64,000 nt of DNA. It comes from an uncultured Collinsella sp. (GTDB taxonomy: Bacteria > Actinomycetota > Coriobacteriia > Coriobacteriales > Coriobacteriaceae). Below the pieces are notes generated by a model. It saw only the letters and a program-made list of their open reading frames with translations, searched no databases and was not told the origin of the DNA. Made by a program: the position numbers and the translations under genes. How positions within the stretch are numbered: position 1 is the stretch's first letter; every line of letters begins with the position of its first letter. Of the stretch, positions 17,572 through 26,049 are shown in pieces. The stretch spans positions 59,077 to 123,076 of the forward strand of contig CATYSO010000005.1 in assembly GCA_958412345.1 (NCBI GenBank), read 5' to 3'.

Positions 17572-18336
17572 TTAGTGGCAGCCGCGGCCCTCATGGCCCT
17601 CGTGGTTGTGGTGACCGTGGCAGCCGCAGGACTCGCCATGCTCGTGGGTGTGCTCGTGGTCGTGGCCATGGCAATCGCAGGTGGCCTCGCCGTTCTGTGC
17701 GAGCGTGCCGGCGATGAGGGCCTCGACGCAGGCGTCGCAGCTGCCCTGGGCGCCCGCGTAGACCGTGATGCCGGCCTGGGTGAGCGCGTTGATGGCGCCG
17801 CCGCCGATACCGCCGCAGATGAGCGTGTCGACGCCGCCGTTGGCAAGCAGCCCCGCCAATGCGCCGTGACCGGTGCCGCCGGTGCCCACGACCTGTTCGT
17901 TGAGCACCTTGCCATCCTGGATGTCGTAGATCTTGAACTGCTCACTACGGCCAAAGTGCATAAAGATGTTGCCGTTGTCGTACGTCGTTGCCACCCTCAT
18001 GGCGCCGACCTCCTTTACTGGCCATGCGGCCGTCGTTGCGGTGATGGGGGAGTACGCGATAGTGCCGCCCTCGATGACGAGCGCCCGCCCGTTGACCAGC
18101 GCGTTTGCCACCTTGCGATGTGCGCGGCTGCAGATGGCCGCCACGGTGGCGCGGGCGATGCCCATTTGCTGGGCGACAGCCTCCTGATTGAGGCCTTCCA
18201 GGTCGCACAGACGCAGGACTTCGAGCTCATCGACCGTCATGTCGATCGCGTCTCCGCTGGCCAGGCCATCGGGGGTAAAGCCACGATATTCGGGGATGAT
18301 CCCAACGCGGCGCAATTTTTCGCGTCTTCCTGCCAT
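17572..18336 (-). CDS. DUF134 DNA-binding / NifX-type cofactor-binding fusion with His-rich tail
   Basis: 254 aa, ATG at 18336 behind GGAGAG. Residues about 1-105 are a DUF134 helix-turn-helix unit (MAGRREKLRRVG...LEVLRLCDLEGLNQEAVAQQMGIARATV). Residues about 112-215 match the dinitrogenase iron-molybdenum cofactor family (MRVATTYDNGNIFMHFGRSEQFKIYDI, then GHGALAGLLANGGVDTLICGGIGGGA). The final 35 residues are His/Cys-rich (CDCHGHDHEHTHEHGE...), suited to bind metal. A metal- or cluster-responsive transcription regulator is the natural inference. Other nif genes are absent, so nitrogen fixation is not implied. Two inverted operator-like repeats bracket its promoter. Confidence 0.85.
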   Translation of the reverse strand: MAGRREKLRRVGIIPEYRGFTPDGLASGDAIDMTVDELEVLRLCDLEGLNQEAVAQQMGIARATVAAICSRAHRKVANALVNGRALVIEGGTIAYSPITATTAAWPVKEVGAMRVATTYDNGNIFMHFGRSEQFKIYDIQDGKVLNEQVVGTGGTGHGALAGLLANGGVDTLICGGIGGGAINALTQAGITVYAGAQGSCDACVEALIAGTLAQNGEATCDCHGHDHEHTHEHGESCGCHGHHNHEGHEGRGCH

Positions 18337-18348
18337 ACACTCTCCAAA

Positions 18349-18417
18349 TCTGACATATGCCAACAATAGAATAGCGAACGTGCGGATTTGCGCAAGGATT
18401 TTCTGGCATATGTCAGA
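18349..18417 (-). promoter_or_regulatory. Promoter of the DUF134 regulator bracketed by two inverted operator copies
   Basis: TCTGACATATGCCA (18349-18362) and its exact reverse complement (18404-18417) lie 55 bp apart centre to centre. Between them, read on the minus strand, are TTGCGC (18395-18390), a 16-bp spacer and TATTCT (18373-18368), a good sigma-70 promoter whose start would fall in the proximal copy. Autoregulation is likely. thyA, transcribed the other way, starts 86 bp beyond. Confidence 0.7.
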
Positions 18418-18502
18418 AAATGAGGGCTTATGTTTGGGCTGTGGGGCCGCGTGCGCCTGGGCTACAATAAAAATTGCTTTTAGGCGACTGACAGGAGGGT
18501 CA

Positions 18503-19351
18503 ATGAGCAAGGCTGATCAACACTTTGTAACCATGTGCCGCGATATTCTGGACCATGGCACCACCACCGAGGGCCAAAAGGTCCGCCCGGTGTGGGAGGA
18601 TGGCACCCCTGCCTATACCATTAAAAACTTTGGTGTCACGGCACGCTATGACCTACGTGAGGAGTTTCCGGCGCTTACCTTGCGTCGTACGGCCCTCAAA
18701 TCTGCCATGGATGAGATCCTATGGATCTATCAAAAGAAGTCCAATAACGTGCATGACCTCAACAGCCATATTTGGGACGAGTGGGCCGACGAGACTGGCT
18801 CCATCGGCAAGGCCTACGGGTATCAGATTGGGCAGAAGAGCCATTATGCCGAGGGCGACTTTGACCAGATGGATCGCGTGCTGTACGACCTTAAGAACAC
18901 GCCGTACAGCCGCCGCATTATGACGAACACCTATGTGTTTAGCGACCTGTCCGAGATGCACCTGTATCCGTGTGCCTACAGCGTGACGTATAACGTGACG
19001 CAGCGTCCGCAGGATGATAAACCGACGCTCAACATGATTCTCAACCAGCGCAGCCAGGATATTTTGGCTGCGAACAACTGGAATGTGTGCCAGTACGCCA
19101 TTTTGCTGATGATGGTCGCGCAGTCGGTCGATATGATCGCTGGCGAGCTGCTGCATGTGATTGCCGATGCCCACATTTACGACCGTCATGTCGATATCGT
19201 TCGCGAGCTTATTGAGCGTCCGCAGTTTGCTGCGCCCAAGGTAACGCTCAACCCCGATGTGCATGACTTCTATGCGTTTACGACCGATGATCTGATCGTC
19301 GAGGGCTATGAGCACGGCCCTCAGGTCAAGAACATCCCCATTGCGGTGTAG
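18503..19351 (+). CDS. thyA: Thymidylate synthase (ThyA type)
   Basis: Methylates dUMP to dTMP with methylene-tetrahydrofolate. ATG at 18503 follows GGAGGG. 282 aa. The nucleophilic Cys is in MHLYPCAYSVTYNV, where many ThyA proteins have PCH; the LNQRSQDILAANNWNVCQY block and HIYDRHVDIVREL are also conserved family parts. TACAAT at 18463-18468 is a likely -10 box. It forms a two-gene unit with folA, which regenerates the folate it oxidises. Confidence 0.94.
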   Translation: MSKADQHFVTMCRDILDHGTTTEGQKVRPVWEDGTPAYTIKNFGVTARYDLREEFPALTLRRTALKSAMDEILWIYQKKSNNVHDLNSHIWDEWADETGSIGKAYGYQIGQKSHYAEGDFDQMDRVLYDLKNTPYSRRIMTNTYVFSDLSEMHLYPCAYSVTYNVTQRPQDDKPTLNMILNQRSQDILAANNWNVCQYAILLMMVAQSVDMIAGELLHVIADAHIYDRHVDIVRELIERPQFAAPKVTLNPDVHDFYAFTTDDLIVEGYEHGPQVKNIPIAV

Positions 19352-19360
19352 GTGACGCGC

Positions 19361-19879
19361 ATGAGGTGTAAGCTTTCTGCCATTGTCGCCGTGTGTGACG
19401 ATTGGGGCATTGGGTGCGAGGGTGACATGGTCGTGTCCAATCGCGCCGACATGCGCCATTTTGTGGCGTGTACCAAAGGTTGCCCGGTCATTATGGGACG
19501 CAAGACGCTGCTGAGTTTTCCCGGTGGGCGTCCGCTCAAGAACCGCCGCAACATTGTGCTCACGCGCGACCAAGGCTTTGCGCCCGAGGGTGTCGACGTG
19601 GTGCATAGCGTTGACGAGGCCTTGGCCGCGGTAGCCGATGAGCCCGTTGCGTGGGTGATCGGTGGCGGCGAGGTGTATCGGCAGTTATTGCCGTATTGCG
19701 CCGAGGCCGAGGTTACGCATGACCATTGCGTGCATGACGTGGATACGTACTTTCCCGATCTGGATGCCGATCCCGCGTGGGAGATTGCGCGGCGTGGCGG
19801 TGTTGCCACGATTGCCTCGGGCGAGGGCGACGAGGGTGTCGATTATGAGTTCGTGACGTATCGTCGCGTTGAGACGTAA
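19361..19879 (+). CDS. folA: Dihydrofolate reductase
   Basis: Reduces dihydrofolate made by thymidylate synthase. LSAIVAVCDDWGIGCEGDM near the N-terminus, the VIMGRKTLLSFPGGRPLKNRRNIVLTRD region (interrupted here by conserved MGRKT and RxxxVLTR motifs) and WVIGGGEVYRQLLP are typical. ATG at 19361 is preferred, with AGGTGA 5 nt upstream; a GTG directly after the thyA stop at 19352 is the alternative. 172 aa. Confidence 0.93.
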   Translation: MRCKLSAIVAVCDDWGIGCEGDMVVSNRADMRHFVACTKGCPVIMGRKTLLSFPGGRPLKNRRNIVLTRDQGFAPEGVDVVHSVDEALAAVADEPVAWVIGGGEVYRQLLPYCAEAEVTHDHCVHDVDTYFPDLDADPAWEIARRGGVATIASGEGDEGVDYEFVTYRRVET

Positions 19880-19923
19880 ATCGTCTGGCGTGAACGGTAT
19901 CATCGGATTGTTTGAATGCATGG

Positions 19924-19948
19924 GGCGGCGCTTAGCGTCGCCTCGTTT
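19924..19948 (+). terminator. Possible weak terminator after folA
   Basis: GGCGGCGC TTA GCGTCGCC stem followed by TCGTTT. The T tail is short, so termination would be partial. Confidence 0.35.
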
Positions 19949-19988
19949 GGTATAGATGCGCTGTAAAGAAAGGTGCGGGCTGGCTGCT

Positions 19989-20903
19989 ATGACTGATGCC
20001 GTTGAGGTGCTGCGAATCGATTCGCTCGAGGACGAGCGGCTTGATGCCTACGTGCGACTGACCGAGCGTGAGCTGCGCTGCGTGCTGGAGCCGCAGAAGG
20101 GCATTTTTATCGCCGAGAGTGCCAAGGTTATCGAGCGCGCGGTGCGCGCCGGATACCAGCCGGTGAGCTTTCTTTTGGGTGAACGCTGGCTCGACCAGAT
20201 GATGCCGCTGTTTGAGCGCCTAACGGTACGCGAAGGCGCGGGCCCGGTTCCCGTGTTCGTGGCCTCGATGGAGCTTATGGAGCAGCTGACGGGCTTTAAC
20301 GTGACGCGCGGTGCGCTCGCGGCATTCCGTCGTCCACGCCAGATTCCGGTTGATGAGTTCTTGGGCGGCGTCGTCGAGGCGGCGGGGGAGCGCCCGGTGC
20401 GCGTGTGCGTGCTCGAGGGCATTGTCGACCACACCAACGTCGGCGCGATTTTCCGCTCGGCGGCTGCGCTGAACGTCGATGGCATTTTGGTGAGCCCCAC
20501 TTGCTGTGACCCGCTGTACCGTCGCTCGGCCCGCGTGAGCATGGGCACGGTGTTCCAGGTGCCCTGGACGCGCATTGGCAGCGAGGCACGCGTATGGCCG
20601 CATGATGGGCTGGCGGCGCTGCACGATGCCGGCTTTTCGTGTGTCGCCATGGCGTTGACGGATGATTCGGTGTCGCTGGACGATTCAGCGCTGCAGGAGA
20701 TTGACCGCCTGGCAATCTTTATGGGCACCGAGGGTGCTGGCTTGGGCGCCAAGACCATTGCGGGCTGCGACCGCGCAGTGCGTATTCCGATGGCGCATGG
20801 GGTCGATTCGCTTAACGTGGCCGCGGCAAGTGCTGTCGCTTTTTGGCAGCTGTGCCCGCATGTGAGCAACGAGTACCACTACCAGCCGGGGCTGTATCAC
20901 TAG
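19989..20903 (+). CDS. TrmH/SpoU-family RNA 2'-O-methyltransferase
   Basis: A SPOUT-fold methyltransferase of tRNA or rRNA; the exact target cannot be told. The three knot motifs are visible: motif 1 VDHTNVGAIFRSAAAL, motif 2 IFMGTEGAGL and motif 3 RIPMAHGVDSLNVAAASAV. An N-terminal substrate-binding domain of about 120 residues precedes them. ATG 19989 gives 304 aa; an in-frame ATG at 19956 would add 11 residues, with the binding site AAAGAAAGG lying inside that extension, so the later start is preferred. Confidence 0.88.
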   Translation: MTDAVEVLRIDSLEDERLDAYVRLTERELRCVLEPQKGIFIAESAKVIERAVRAGYQPVSFLLGERWLDQMMPLFERLTVREGAGPVPVFVASMELMEQLTGFNVTRGALAAFRRPRQIPVDEFLGGVVEAAGERPVRVCVLEGIVDHTNVGAIFRSAAALNVDGILVSPTCCDPLYRRSARVSMGTVFQVPWTRIGSEARVWPHDGLAALHDAGFSCVAMALTDDSVSLDDSALQEIDRLAIFMGTEGAGLGAKTIAGCDRAVRIPMAHGVDSLNVAAASAVAFWQLCPHVSNEYHYQPGLYH

Positions 20904-21028
20904 GCAATTATTTCGCACTGGTCTCTGGTTCGGGGCGTTTCGGCCGATACCGGTCGGTGCTAAGCTGGTATTGGCTTTGGTCTTAAATTGCCGTTTTGTT
21001 GTTTGATGTACGCTGTTGGGGAGGGCGT

Positions 21029-22378
21029 GTGGCTAAGAAATCTACGGCTATCGATGTGACGCAGGGTGTCATTTGGCAACAGCTGCTTTCGCTGTGCGTC
21101 CCTATCTTCTTTAGCTCGTTTTTTCAGCAGGCTTACACGCTTATCGGTACCTATATCGTCGGTCAGTTTGGCGGCAAGCTCGCGCTGGGTGGCATTCAGG
21201 CCACGATGGTGCTCACGGAGCTCTGCATTGGTTTTTGCGTCGGTGTGGGTGCTGGCTGTGCCGTTATTACCGGTCAGTATTTTGGTCAGCACGATGACGA
21301 GCGTCTGAGCCGATCGGTCCATACGGCCATGACGCTCGCGCTGGTGGGCGGCATTGTCATTTCCATTCTGGGCATGGCGTTTGTCGAGCCGATGCTTGTG
21401 TTGATGAATACGCCGCATGAGCTGCTGGCCGAGGGTGTGGCGTATGCCCGTTGCTACTTTGCCGCCATGTTTGCGGCGCTGCTGCTCAATATGGGGACGG
21501 CGCTGTTGCGCGCCGTGGGCGACACGCGCGGTCCGGCGGTCATTATTGCCTCCGGCTGCTTCGTCAATGTGGCACTCGACATTCTCTTTGTCGCCGTGCT
21601 GCACATGGAAGCGCTGGGCTGCGGCATCGCGGTGGCGCTGACTATCTGCACCAATGCCACGATGATTGTGATTCGCATGATGCGCGCTCCGGGGGCGTGG
21701 CGGTTGTCGCTATCCAAGCTCGGTATCGATCGCAGCATTTGCAAGAGCATGCTTTCGTGCGGTTTGCCGCTGGGCGTTCAGTCTGCCGCGTATTCGATCT
21801 CCAACGTTTTGATTCAGGTGTCGGTCAACTCGTTTGGTGCCGATGTCACGACCGCTTGGGGCCTTTCCGGCCGCCTGGACGGCATTATCTGGATGGTGAC
21901 CGAGGCGCTTGGCGTGTCGATCACCACGTTCTCGGCGCAGAACTTTGGTGCGCGCAATTACGATCGCATGCGAAAGGGATATCACACGTCGCTCGTGCTG
22001 TCGTTTATGCTCATTGGTGGCCTGTCTGCCGTGCTGCTTGTGTTCTCGGGTCCGTTGTCGCGTTTGTTTATCGACGATGCCGCAATTTCGGCTTACACCA
22101 CGACGATTCTTCATTTCATCGCGCCGTTTTACGCGATTTTCTCGATTATCGAAAACGCGTCCGGCTCCATCCGTGGCGCTGGCGTGAGCTTCCAGCCTAT
22201 GATGCTCACGATCTTCGGCACGGTCGTGCTCCGCGTGGCGTGGGTGTTCGCGATTATGCCGCTCGACCCCTCGCTCGAGCATCTGCTGCTGGTCTACCCC
22301 GTAACCTGGGTAATCACCGCCACGATGTTCACCGTCTACCATCACAGTGGCAACTGGCTAGGCCGCGCCACTGCCTAG
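21029..22378 (+). CDS. MATE family efflux transporter
   Basis: A multidrug/toxin extrusion type cation-coupled antiporter in the inner membrane. About 12 hydrophobic segments over 449 aa, with an N-terminal half signature (PIFFSSFFQQAYTLIGTYIVGQFGG, with the conserved gating region) and a related second half. GTG at 21029 after GGGGAGGG gives MAKKST. The TAG stop at 22376-22378 lies inside the first copy of the REP repeat, so the last codon and stop of this gene may come from the inserted element. Substrate unknown. Confidence 0.88.
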   Translation: MAKKSTAIDVTQGVIWQQLLSLCVPIFFSSFFQQAYTLIGTYIVGQFGGKLALGGIQATMVLTELCIGFCVGVGAGCAVITGQYFGQHDDERLSRSVHTAMTLALVGGIVISILGMAFVEPMLVLMNTPHELLAEGVAYARCYFAAMFAALLLNMGTALLRAVGDTRGPAVIIASGCFVNVALDILFVAVLHMEALGCGIAVALTICTNATMIVIRMMRAPGAWRLSLSKLGIDRSICKSMLSCGLPLGVQSAAYSISNVLIQVSVNSFGADVTTAWGLSGRLDGIIWMVTEALGVSITTFSAQNFGARNYDRMRKGYHTSLVLSFMLIGGLSAVLLVFSGPLSRLFIDDAAISAYTTTILHFIAPFYAIFSIIENASGSIRGAGVSFQPMMLTIFGTVVLRVAWVFAIMPLDPSLEHLLLVYPVTWVITATMFTVYHHSGNWLGRATA

Positions 22379-22456
22379 TCATTGGGGACGTTCTTAAACG
22401 ACTAGTCATTGGGGACATTCTTGAATGACTAGTCGTTGGGGACACTCTTTGCGACA
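22376..22456 (+). repeat. Three tandem 27-bp REP units
   Basis: Units start at 22376, 22403 and 22430. Each reads TAGTC-RTTGGGGAC-NYTCTT followed by a variable 6-8 bp. The third unit (GGGGACACTCTT) is matched by AAGAGTGTCCCC at the right end of the element. Confidence 0.85.
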
Positions 22457-22581
22457 CGATTTTCGGGCTTTCATTCGCAACGCTTTATGTGGCCATGTAA
22501 ACTGGCATAACGGGCTTAGCATATTTGAATCGTCCGCGCCTATCAGATGGTGCCCGCAGGGTTTCGAGATGGGAGGGCGAT

Positions 22582-23352
22582 ATGCCACGAACGGGTCGAA
22601 TAGTTTCGTTGACAGGTTGTAACCACATAATCGCGCGCGGAAACGGTGGCATTTGCATCTTTGAAGATGACGAAGACCGATATCGAATGCTCACCTTGTT
22701 TGAAGATAAACTTGTCGGAAATGGTATCGACGTTACGGCGTGGTGTCTCATGTCGAACCACTTTCATCTTATGGTTGATGATCCGCGCGGGAGAATTTCG
22801 TCGTGCATGAGCGGTGTTCTTACCTCGTATGTCAAATATTTCAATCGTAAAACTGACCGCGTTGGGCATTTGTTTCAGGACAGGTTTAAGAACATTCCTG
22901 TTGAGAATGATGTCCAGGCCATCGCTCTCGCGGATTATATTCATATGAATCCGGTTAAGGCGGGCATATCTGCCGTCGACAACTATCGTTGGTCGAGCTA
23001 TCGAGCATATGCTTATGGCTATGATGGATTTGGTTTTTGTGACCCCGGCATCGTGCTGGATCTTGTGGGCGGTTCATTGGCCTATCGACGCTATCTCGAT
23101 GAACGACTTGAAGGCGCGCCTTATGATGCCGAGCCTCGCCCACGTGTTCTTGATGATGAAGTGCTCATGATTGCAAAGGAAATCGCATTGCCTGCCTCTC
23201 TGGCGGACATCAAGACGATGAGTCCGGTTGAGCGCAAGCCCATTCTTTGCAAGATGCGGAGAGCTGGCTTGACGGTCAACCAAATTGTTAGGGCCGTTGG
23301 TCTTGGTCGTGCAACGATAGCAAATGGTACGGCGGGCTGGCGTGACATTTAG
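22582..23352 (+). CDS. REP-associated tyrosine transposase (RAYT, Y1/IS200-like HUH)
   Basis: 256 aa, ATG after GGGAGGG. The Y1 transposase pattern is visible: GCNHIIARGNGG near residue 12, the metal-binding HUH motif in CLMSNHFHLMVDD near 60, a candidate catalytic Tyr in TSYVKYFNRK, then VGHLFQDRFKNIPVEND and YIHMNPVKAGI, the RAYT hallmark. The C-terminal 60 residues (SLADIKTMSPVERK...GLTVNQIVRAVGLGRATI) resemble a helix-turn-helix. The gene is visibly richer in A and T than its neighbours, consistent with transfer. It probably cuts and joins the flanking REP hairpins. Confidence 0.9.
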   Translation: MPRTGRIVSLTGCNHIIARGNGGICIFEDDEDRYRMLTLFEDKLVGNGIDVTAWCLMSNHFHLMVDDPRGRISSCMSGVLTSYVKYFNRKTDRVGHLFQDRFKNIPVENDVQAIALADYIHMNPVKAGISAVDNYRWSSYRAYAYGYDGFGFCDPGIVLDLVGGSLAYRRYLDERLEGAPYDAEPRPRVLDDEVLMIAKEIALPASLADIKTMSPVERKPILCKMRRAGLTVNQIVRAVGLGRATIANGTAGWRDI

Positions 23353-23379
23353 GGTCTGATTGGCTGTTCGTTTTCCTGG

Positions 23380-23428
23380 TAAGAGTGTCCCCTGCGACTA
23401 GTCATTTAAGAACGTCCCCAATGACTAG
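23380..23428 (-). repeat. Right-end REP units of the RAYT element
   Basis: AAGAGTGTCCCC at 23380-23391 and AAGAACGTCCCCAATGACTA at 23408-23427 are inverted copies of the left-end units. The cobO stop codon (complement of 23425-23427) falls in the terminal CTAG. Confidence 0.85.
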
Positions 23429-23910
23429 TATTCGATGCCTTGGCGGGCTAGGAGGCCTTCGTCGAAGTAGTGTTTGACGGGGCGCATTTCGGTTACTAGG
23501 TCGGCAAGGTCGGCGAGGGGTAACAGGCCACGGCCGGTGAGCACGAGTTCTGTGGTGGCGGGTTTCATCGCGATTAGTTCCTCGACATCCTCGCGCGTCA
23601 CAAAGCCGCGGCGCATGGCCTCGCCCAGTTCGTCCAAAATGAGTACGTCGACCTGAGATATCTGCTCGCGTGCCAGCTCCATGATCTGTGCGGCGCAAGC
23701 CTCGGGTGTGTCGCGGTCTGCCTGCACAATGCGCAGTCCCAAACGCGGCGCTGCGTCATGTTCGGCACAATGCAGCTTCTTGGCAAACTGCAGCATGAGC
23801 ACGTTGAGCCCATAGCCGGTGGCGCGCAGCGCGAGCCCCAGCGCAGCCGTCGTCTTGCCCTTGCCGTCGCCCGTATAGATTTGAAGCTTGCCGACTTTCA
23901 GTGATGCCAT
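23425..23910 (-). CDS. cobO: ATP:corrinoid adenosyltransferase (CobA/CobO type)
   Basis: Transfers the adenosyl group of ATP to cob(I)alamin-type corrinoids to give adenosyl forms. 161 aa. GKLQIYTGDGKGKTTAALGLALR holds the unusual P-loop of this family, and VDVLILDELGEAMRRGF and LVLTGRG are the other conserved blocks. ATG 23910 with AAAGGA upstream. No other cobalamin genes lie in the window, so salvage of imported corrinoid is a reasonable inference. It is transcribed divergently from ftsH. Confidence 0.92.
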   Translation of the reverse strand: MASLKVGKLQIYTGDGKGKTTAALGLALRATGYGLNVLMLQFAKKLHCAEHDAAPRLGLRIVQADRDTPEACAAQIMELAREQISQVDVLILDELGEAMRRGFVTREDVEELIAMKPATTELVLTGRGLLPLADLADLVTEMRPVKHYFDEGLLARQGIEY

Positions 23911-24002
23911 CTCTGTCCTTTCGTGCCCGGCGTCGGTTTATCGCCGCCGGGGTTGGGTATTCTAGAAAGCATTATCAACCCCAGTAGATGGAGTTCAAGC
24001 AG

Positions 24003-25895
24003 ATGGAGATGGATGACAACAAACGTAGACGGAATATGATCCTCTACGTGCTCATCGCCTTCGTCGTCTACCTCGTGCTCTCGACCGTTCTGTTCCCCAA
24101 CATCGGTCACACGCAGCAGATTACGAAGACCGACTACTCGACGTTTGTCAAAGCGCTCGATAAAAAGAGCGTCGACAAGGTCGAGTACAACACGGACGAT
24201 TACACGATTTATTACACCAAGAAGGGCGAGGACGAGAACATCGCCTACAAGACGACCGGTGTGCCGAATGATGCGGGCTTTACCGATCGCGTGCTTGAGT
24301 CCGGTGCTTCGCTGGAGTCGGTCGTTCCCGATAAAAACTCGGGTCTGATGACCTACTACCTGCTCACCCTCATTCTTCCCATGGCGATTTTCTTCCTGAT
24401 TGGCTGGTGGCTCAACCGCCGCATGAAGAAGGCCATGGGTGATGACGGTCCGTCGATGAACTTTGGCGGCGGTGGTTTTGGCGGCGGTGGACTGGGTAAG
24501 TCCGGCGCGCGCGTGATCGCCTCCAAGGATGTGGGCGTGACCTTTAAGGACGTCGCCGGCCAGGAAGAGGCCAAGGAGTCCCTCAAGGAGGTTGTCGACT
24601 TTCTGGAGAAGCCGCAGCGCTACGAGGAGATTGGCGCCAAGCTGCCGCGCGGTGCCCTCCTTGTCGGCCCTCCGGGTACGGGTAAGACCCTGCTTGCCAA
24701 GGCTGTGGCCGGCGAGGCGGGCGTTCCGTTCTTTAGTATTTCTGGTTCTGAGTTCGTCGAGATGTTCGTCGGCCGTGGCGCCGCCAAGGTGCGCGATCTT
24801 TTTAAGCAGGCCAAGGAAAAGGCTCCGTGCATCGTCTTTATCGATGAGATTGATACCATCGGCAAGAAGCGCGATGGCGGCGGCTTTAGTGGCAACGACG
24901 AGCGCGAGCAGACGCTCAACCAGCTGCTGACCGAGATGGACGGCTTCGATAACCACAAGGGCATTGTCGTTCTCGCTGCTACCAACCGCCCCGACAGCCT
25001 TGACCCGGCCCTGTTGCGCCCCGGTCGTTTTGACCGCCGTATTCCCGTTGAGCTGCCCGACCTGACCGGCCGTAAGAACATCCTCGAGCTGCATGCCAAG
25101 AGCGTGAAGACGCAGCCGCCGATCGACCTGACCGCGATTGCCCGCGCCACGCCCGGCGCCTCGGGCGCCGACCTGGCCAACATCATCAACGAGGGCGCCC
25201 TGCGTGCCGTCCGCGAGGGTCGCAAGCGCGCCACGCAGGACGATTTTGAGGAGTCGGTTGAGGTCGTCATCGCCGGTCAGCAGCGCAAGTCCACGGTGCT
25301 GTCCGACCACGAGAAACAGGTCGTTTCCTATCACGAGATCGGTCATGCTATCGTTGCCGCCCGCCAGAAGGGCTCTGCGCCGGTCACGAAGATTACCATC
25401 GTGCCGCGCACGAGCGGTGCTCTGGGCTACACCATGCAGGTCGAGGAGGATGAGCGCTTCCTGACCACACGTCAGGAGGTCCTGGACAAGCTCGCCGTCT
25501 ACTGCGGTGGTCGCGCGGCCGAGGAGCTCATCTTTGGCGAGATGACGACTGGTGCCGCCAATGACATCGAGCAGGCCACTAAGCTCGCCCGTAATATGGT
25601 GACACGCTTTGGTATGTCCGATGAGTTTGGCATGATGGCGCTCGGTACCGTCCAGAACGCGTACCTCAACCAGGACACGTCGCTTACCTGCGCTCCCGGT
25701 ACGGCCGAGCGCGTGGACGCGATTGTCGCCAAGCTGATTGAGGATGCGCACGATCGTGCCCTGCAGATCCTCAAGGAGAACAAGTTCAAGCTCCATGAGC
25801 TGGCTCGTTATCTGTACAAGAAAGAGACCATCACGGGCGAGGAGTTCATGAATCTTCTCACGCGCGAGAATCCGCTGATGCCGAAGCAGCAGTAA
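24003..25895 (+). CDS. ftsH: ATP-dependent zinc metalloprotease FtsH
   Basis: A membrane-anchored AAA+ protease that degrades misfolded membrane and regulatory proteins. Two N-terminal membrane segments ([20 protein letters not shown] and [20 protein letters not shown]) enclose an extracytoplasmic region of about 90 residues. A Gly-rich linker leads to AAA+ motifs GPPGTGKT and [12 protein letters not shown] region RPGRFDRR, then the zinc site [11 protein letters not shown] (HExxH). ATG 24003 has GATGGAG 9 nt upstream; ATGs at 23988 and 24009 are alternatives. Confidence 0.95.
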   Translation: MEMDDNKRRRNMILYVLIAFVVYLVLSTVLFPNIGHTQQITKTDYSTFVKALDKKSVDKVEYNTDDYTIYYTKKGEDENIAYKTTGVPNDAGFTDRVLESGASLESVVPDKNSGLMTYYLLTLILPMAIFFLIGWWLNRRMKKAMGDDGPSMNFGGGGFGGGGLGKSGARVIASKDVGVTFKDVAGQEEAKESLKEVVDFLEKPQRYEEIGAKLPRGALLVGPPGTGKTLLAKAVAGEAGVPFFSISGSEFVEMFVGRGAAKVRDLFKQAKEKAPCIVFIDEIDTIGKKRDGGGFSGNDEREQTLNQLLTEMDGFDNHKGIVVLAATNRPDSLDPALLRPGRFDRRIPVELPDLTGRKNILELHAKSVKTQPPIDLTAIARATPGASGADLANIINEGALRAVREGRKRATQDDFEESVEVVIAGQQRKSTVLSDHEKQVVSYHEIGHAIVAARQKGSAPVTKITIVPRTSGALGYTMQVEEDERFLTTRQEVLDKLAVYCGGRAAEELIFGEMTTGAANDIEQATKLARNMVTRFGMSDEFGMMALGTVQNAYLNQDTSLTCAPGTAERVDAIVAKLIEDAHDRALQILKENKFKLHELARYLYKKETITGEEFMNLLTRENPLMPKQQ

Positions 25896-25914
25896 GTCTG
25901 GTCGCATAGCGTCG

Positions 25915-25953
25915 AACGCCCCATTTGAGTGACGATCTCAAATGGGGCGTTTT
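25915..25953 (+). terminator. ftsH terminator
   Basis: Perfect 15-bp arms AACGCCCCATTTGAG / CTCAAATGGGGCGTT with a T-rich end, 19 bp after ftsH. The large palindrome at 25960 follows at once. Confidence 0.85.
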
Positions 25954-25959
25954 GCTCTA

Positions 25960-26034
25960 GGTAGATTTTTGGGACATGCCTTAATTTCTACCTATTCAAA
26001 AGGTAGAAATTAAGGCATGTCCCAAAAATCTACC
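25960..26034. repeat. Perfect 34-bp-arm palindrome
   Basis: Left arm 25960-25993 starts GGTAGATTTTTGGGACATGC; the right arm 26001-26034 is its exact reverse complement; the loop is 7 bp (ATTCAAA). It is too long and too perfect for an ordinary terminator and differs in sequence from the RAYT repeats. It ends 15 bp before the DUF523 start codon, so in the mRNA it would form a leader hairpin next to the ribosome binding site. Confidence 0.9.
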
Positions 26035-26049
26035 ATGGGAGGTTGGGGA

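Larger units (their letters stand above)
22375..23428 (+). mobile_element. RAYT element bounded by REP inverted repeats
   Basis: A 1054-bp unit with perfect 21-bp inverted ends (22375-22395 and 23408-23428; core TTGGGGACGTTCTT) that carries a single transposase gene. Left subterminal DNA has three tandem repeat units; the right has two. The outermost four bases are CTAG at both ends and overlap the stop codons of the MATE gene and of cobO. No longer target duplication is evident. Confidence 0.8.

Noticed and set aside
17572..18336. Evidence for nitrogen fixation
   Set aside because: NifX-type domains occur widely outside nitrogenase systems and no nif structural or assembly genes are in the window.
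17467..18369. Plus-strand open frame across the DUF134 regulator
   Set aside because: It overlaps the regulator in antisense, has no ribosome binding site, and its translation is Val/Ala-rich without domains.
18953..18985. PCAY instead of PCH at the ThyA active site as a sign of inactivity
   Set aside because: The nucleophilic Cys is present and I believe this variant occurs in other working thymidylate synthases; the rest of the protein is intact.
21451..22428. Second plus-strand frame inside the MATE gene
   Set aside because: Out-of-frame reading of a confident membrane transporter; the translation lacks hydrophobic segments and any motif.
22376..22456. Three 27-bp direct repeats considered as a CRISPR array
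   Set aside because: There are no unique spacers of regular length and no cas genes; the units are REP sequences of the adjacent transposase.
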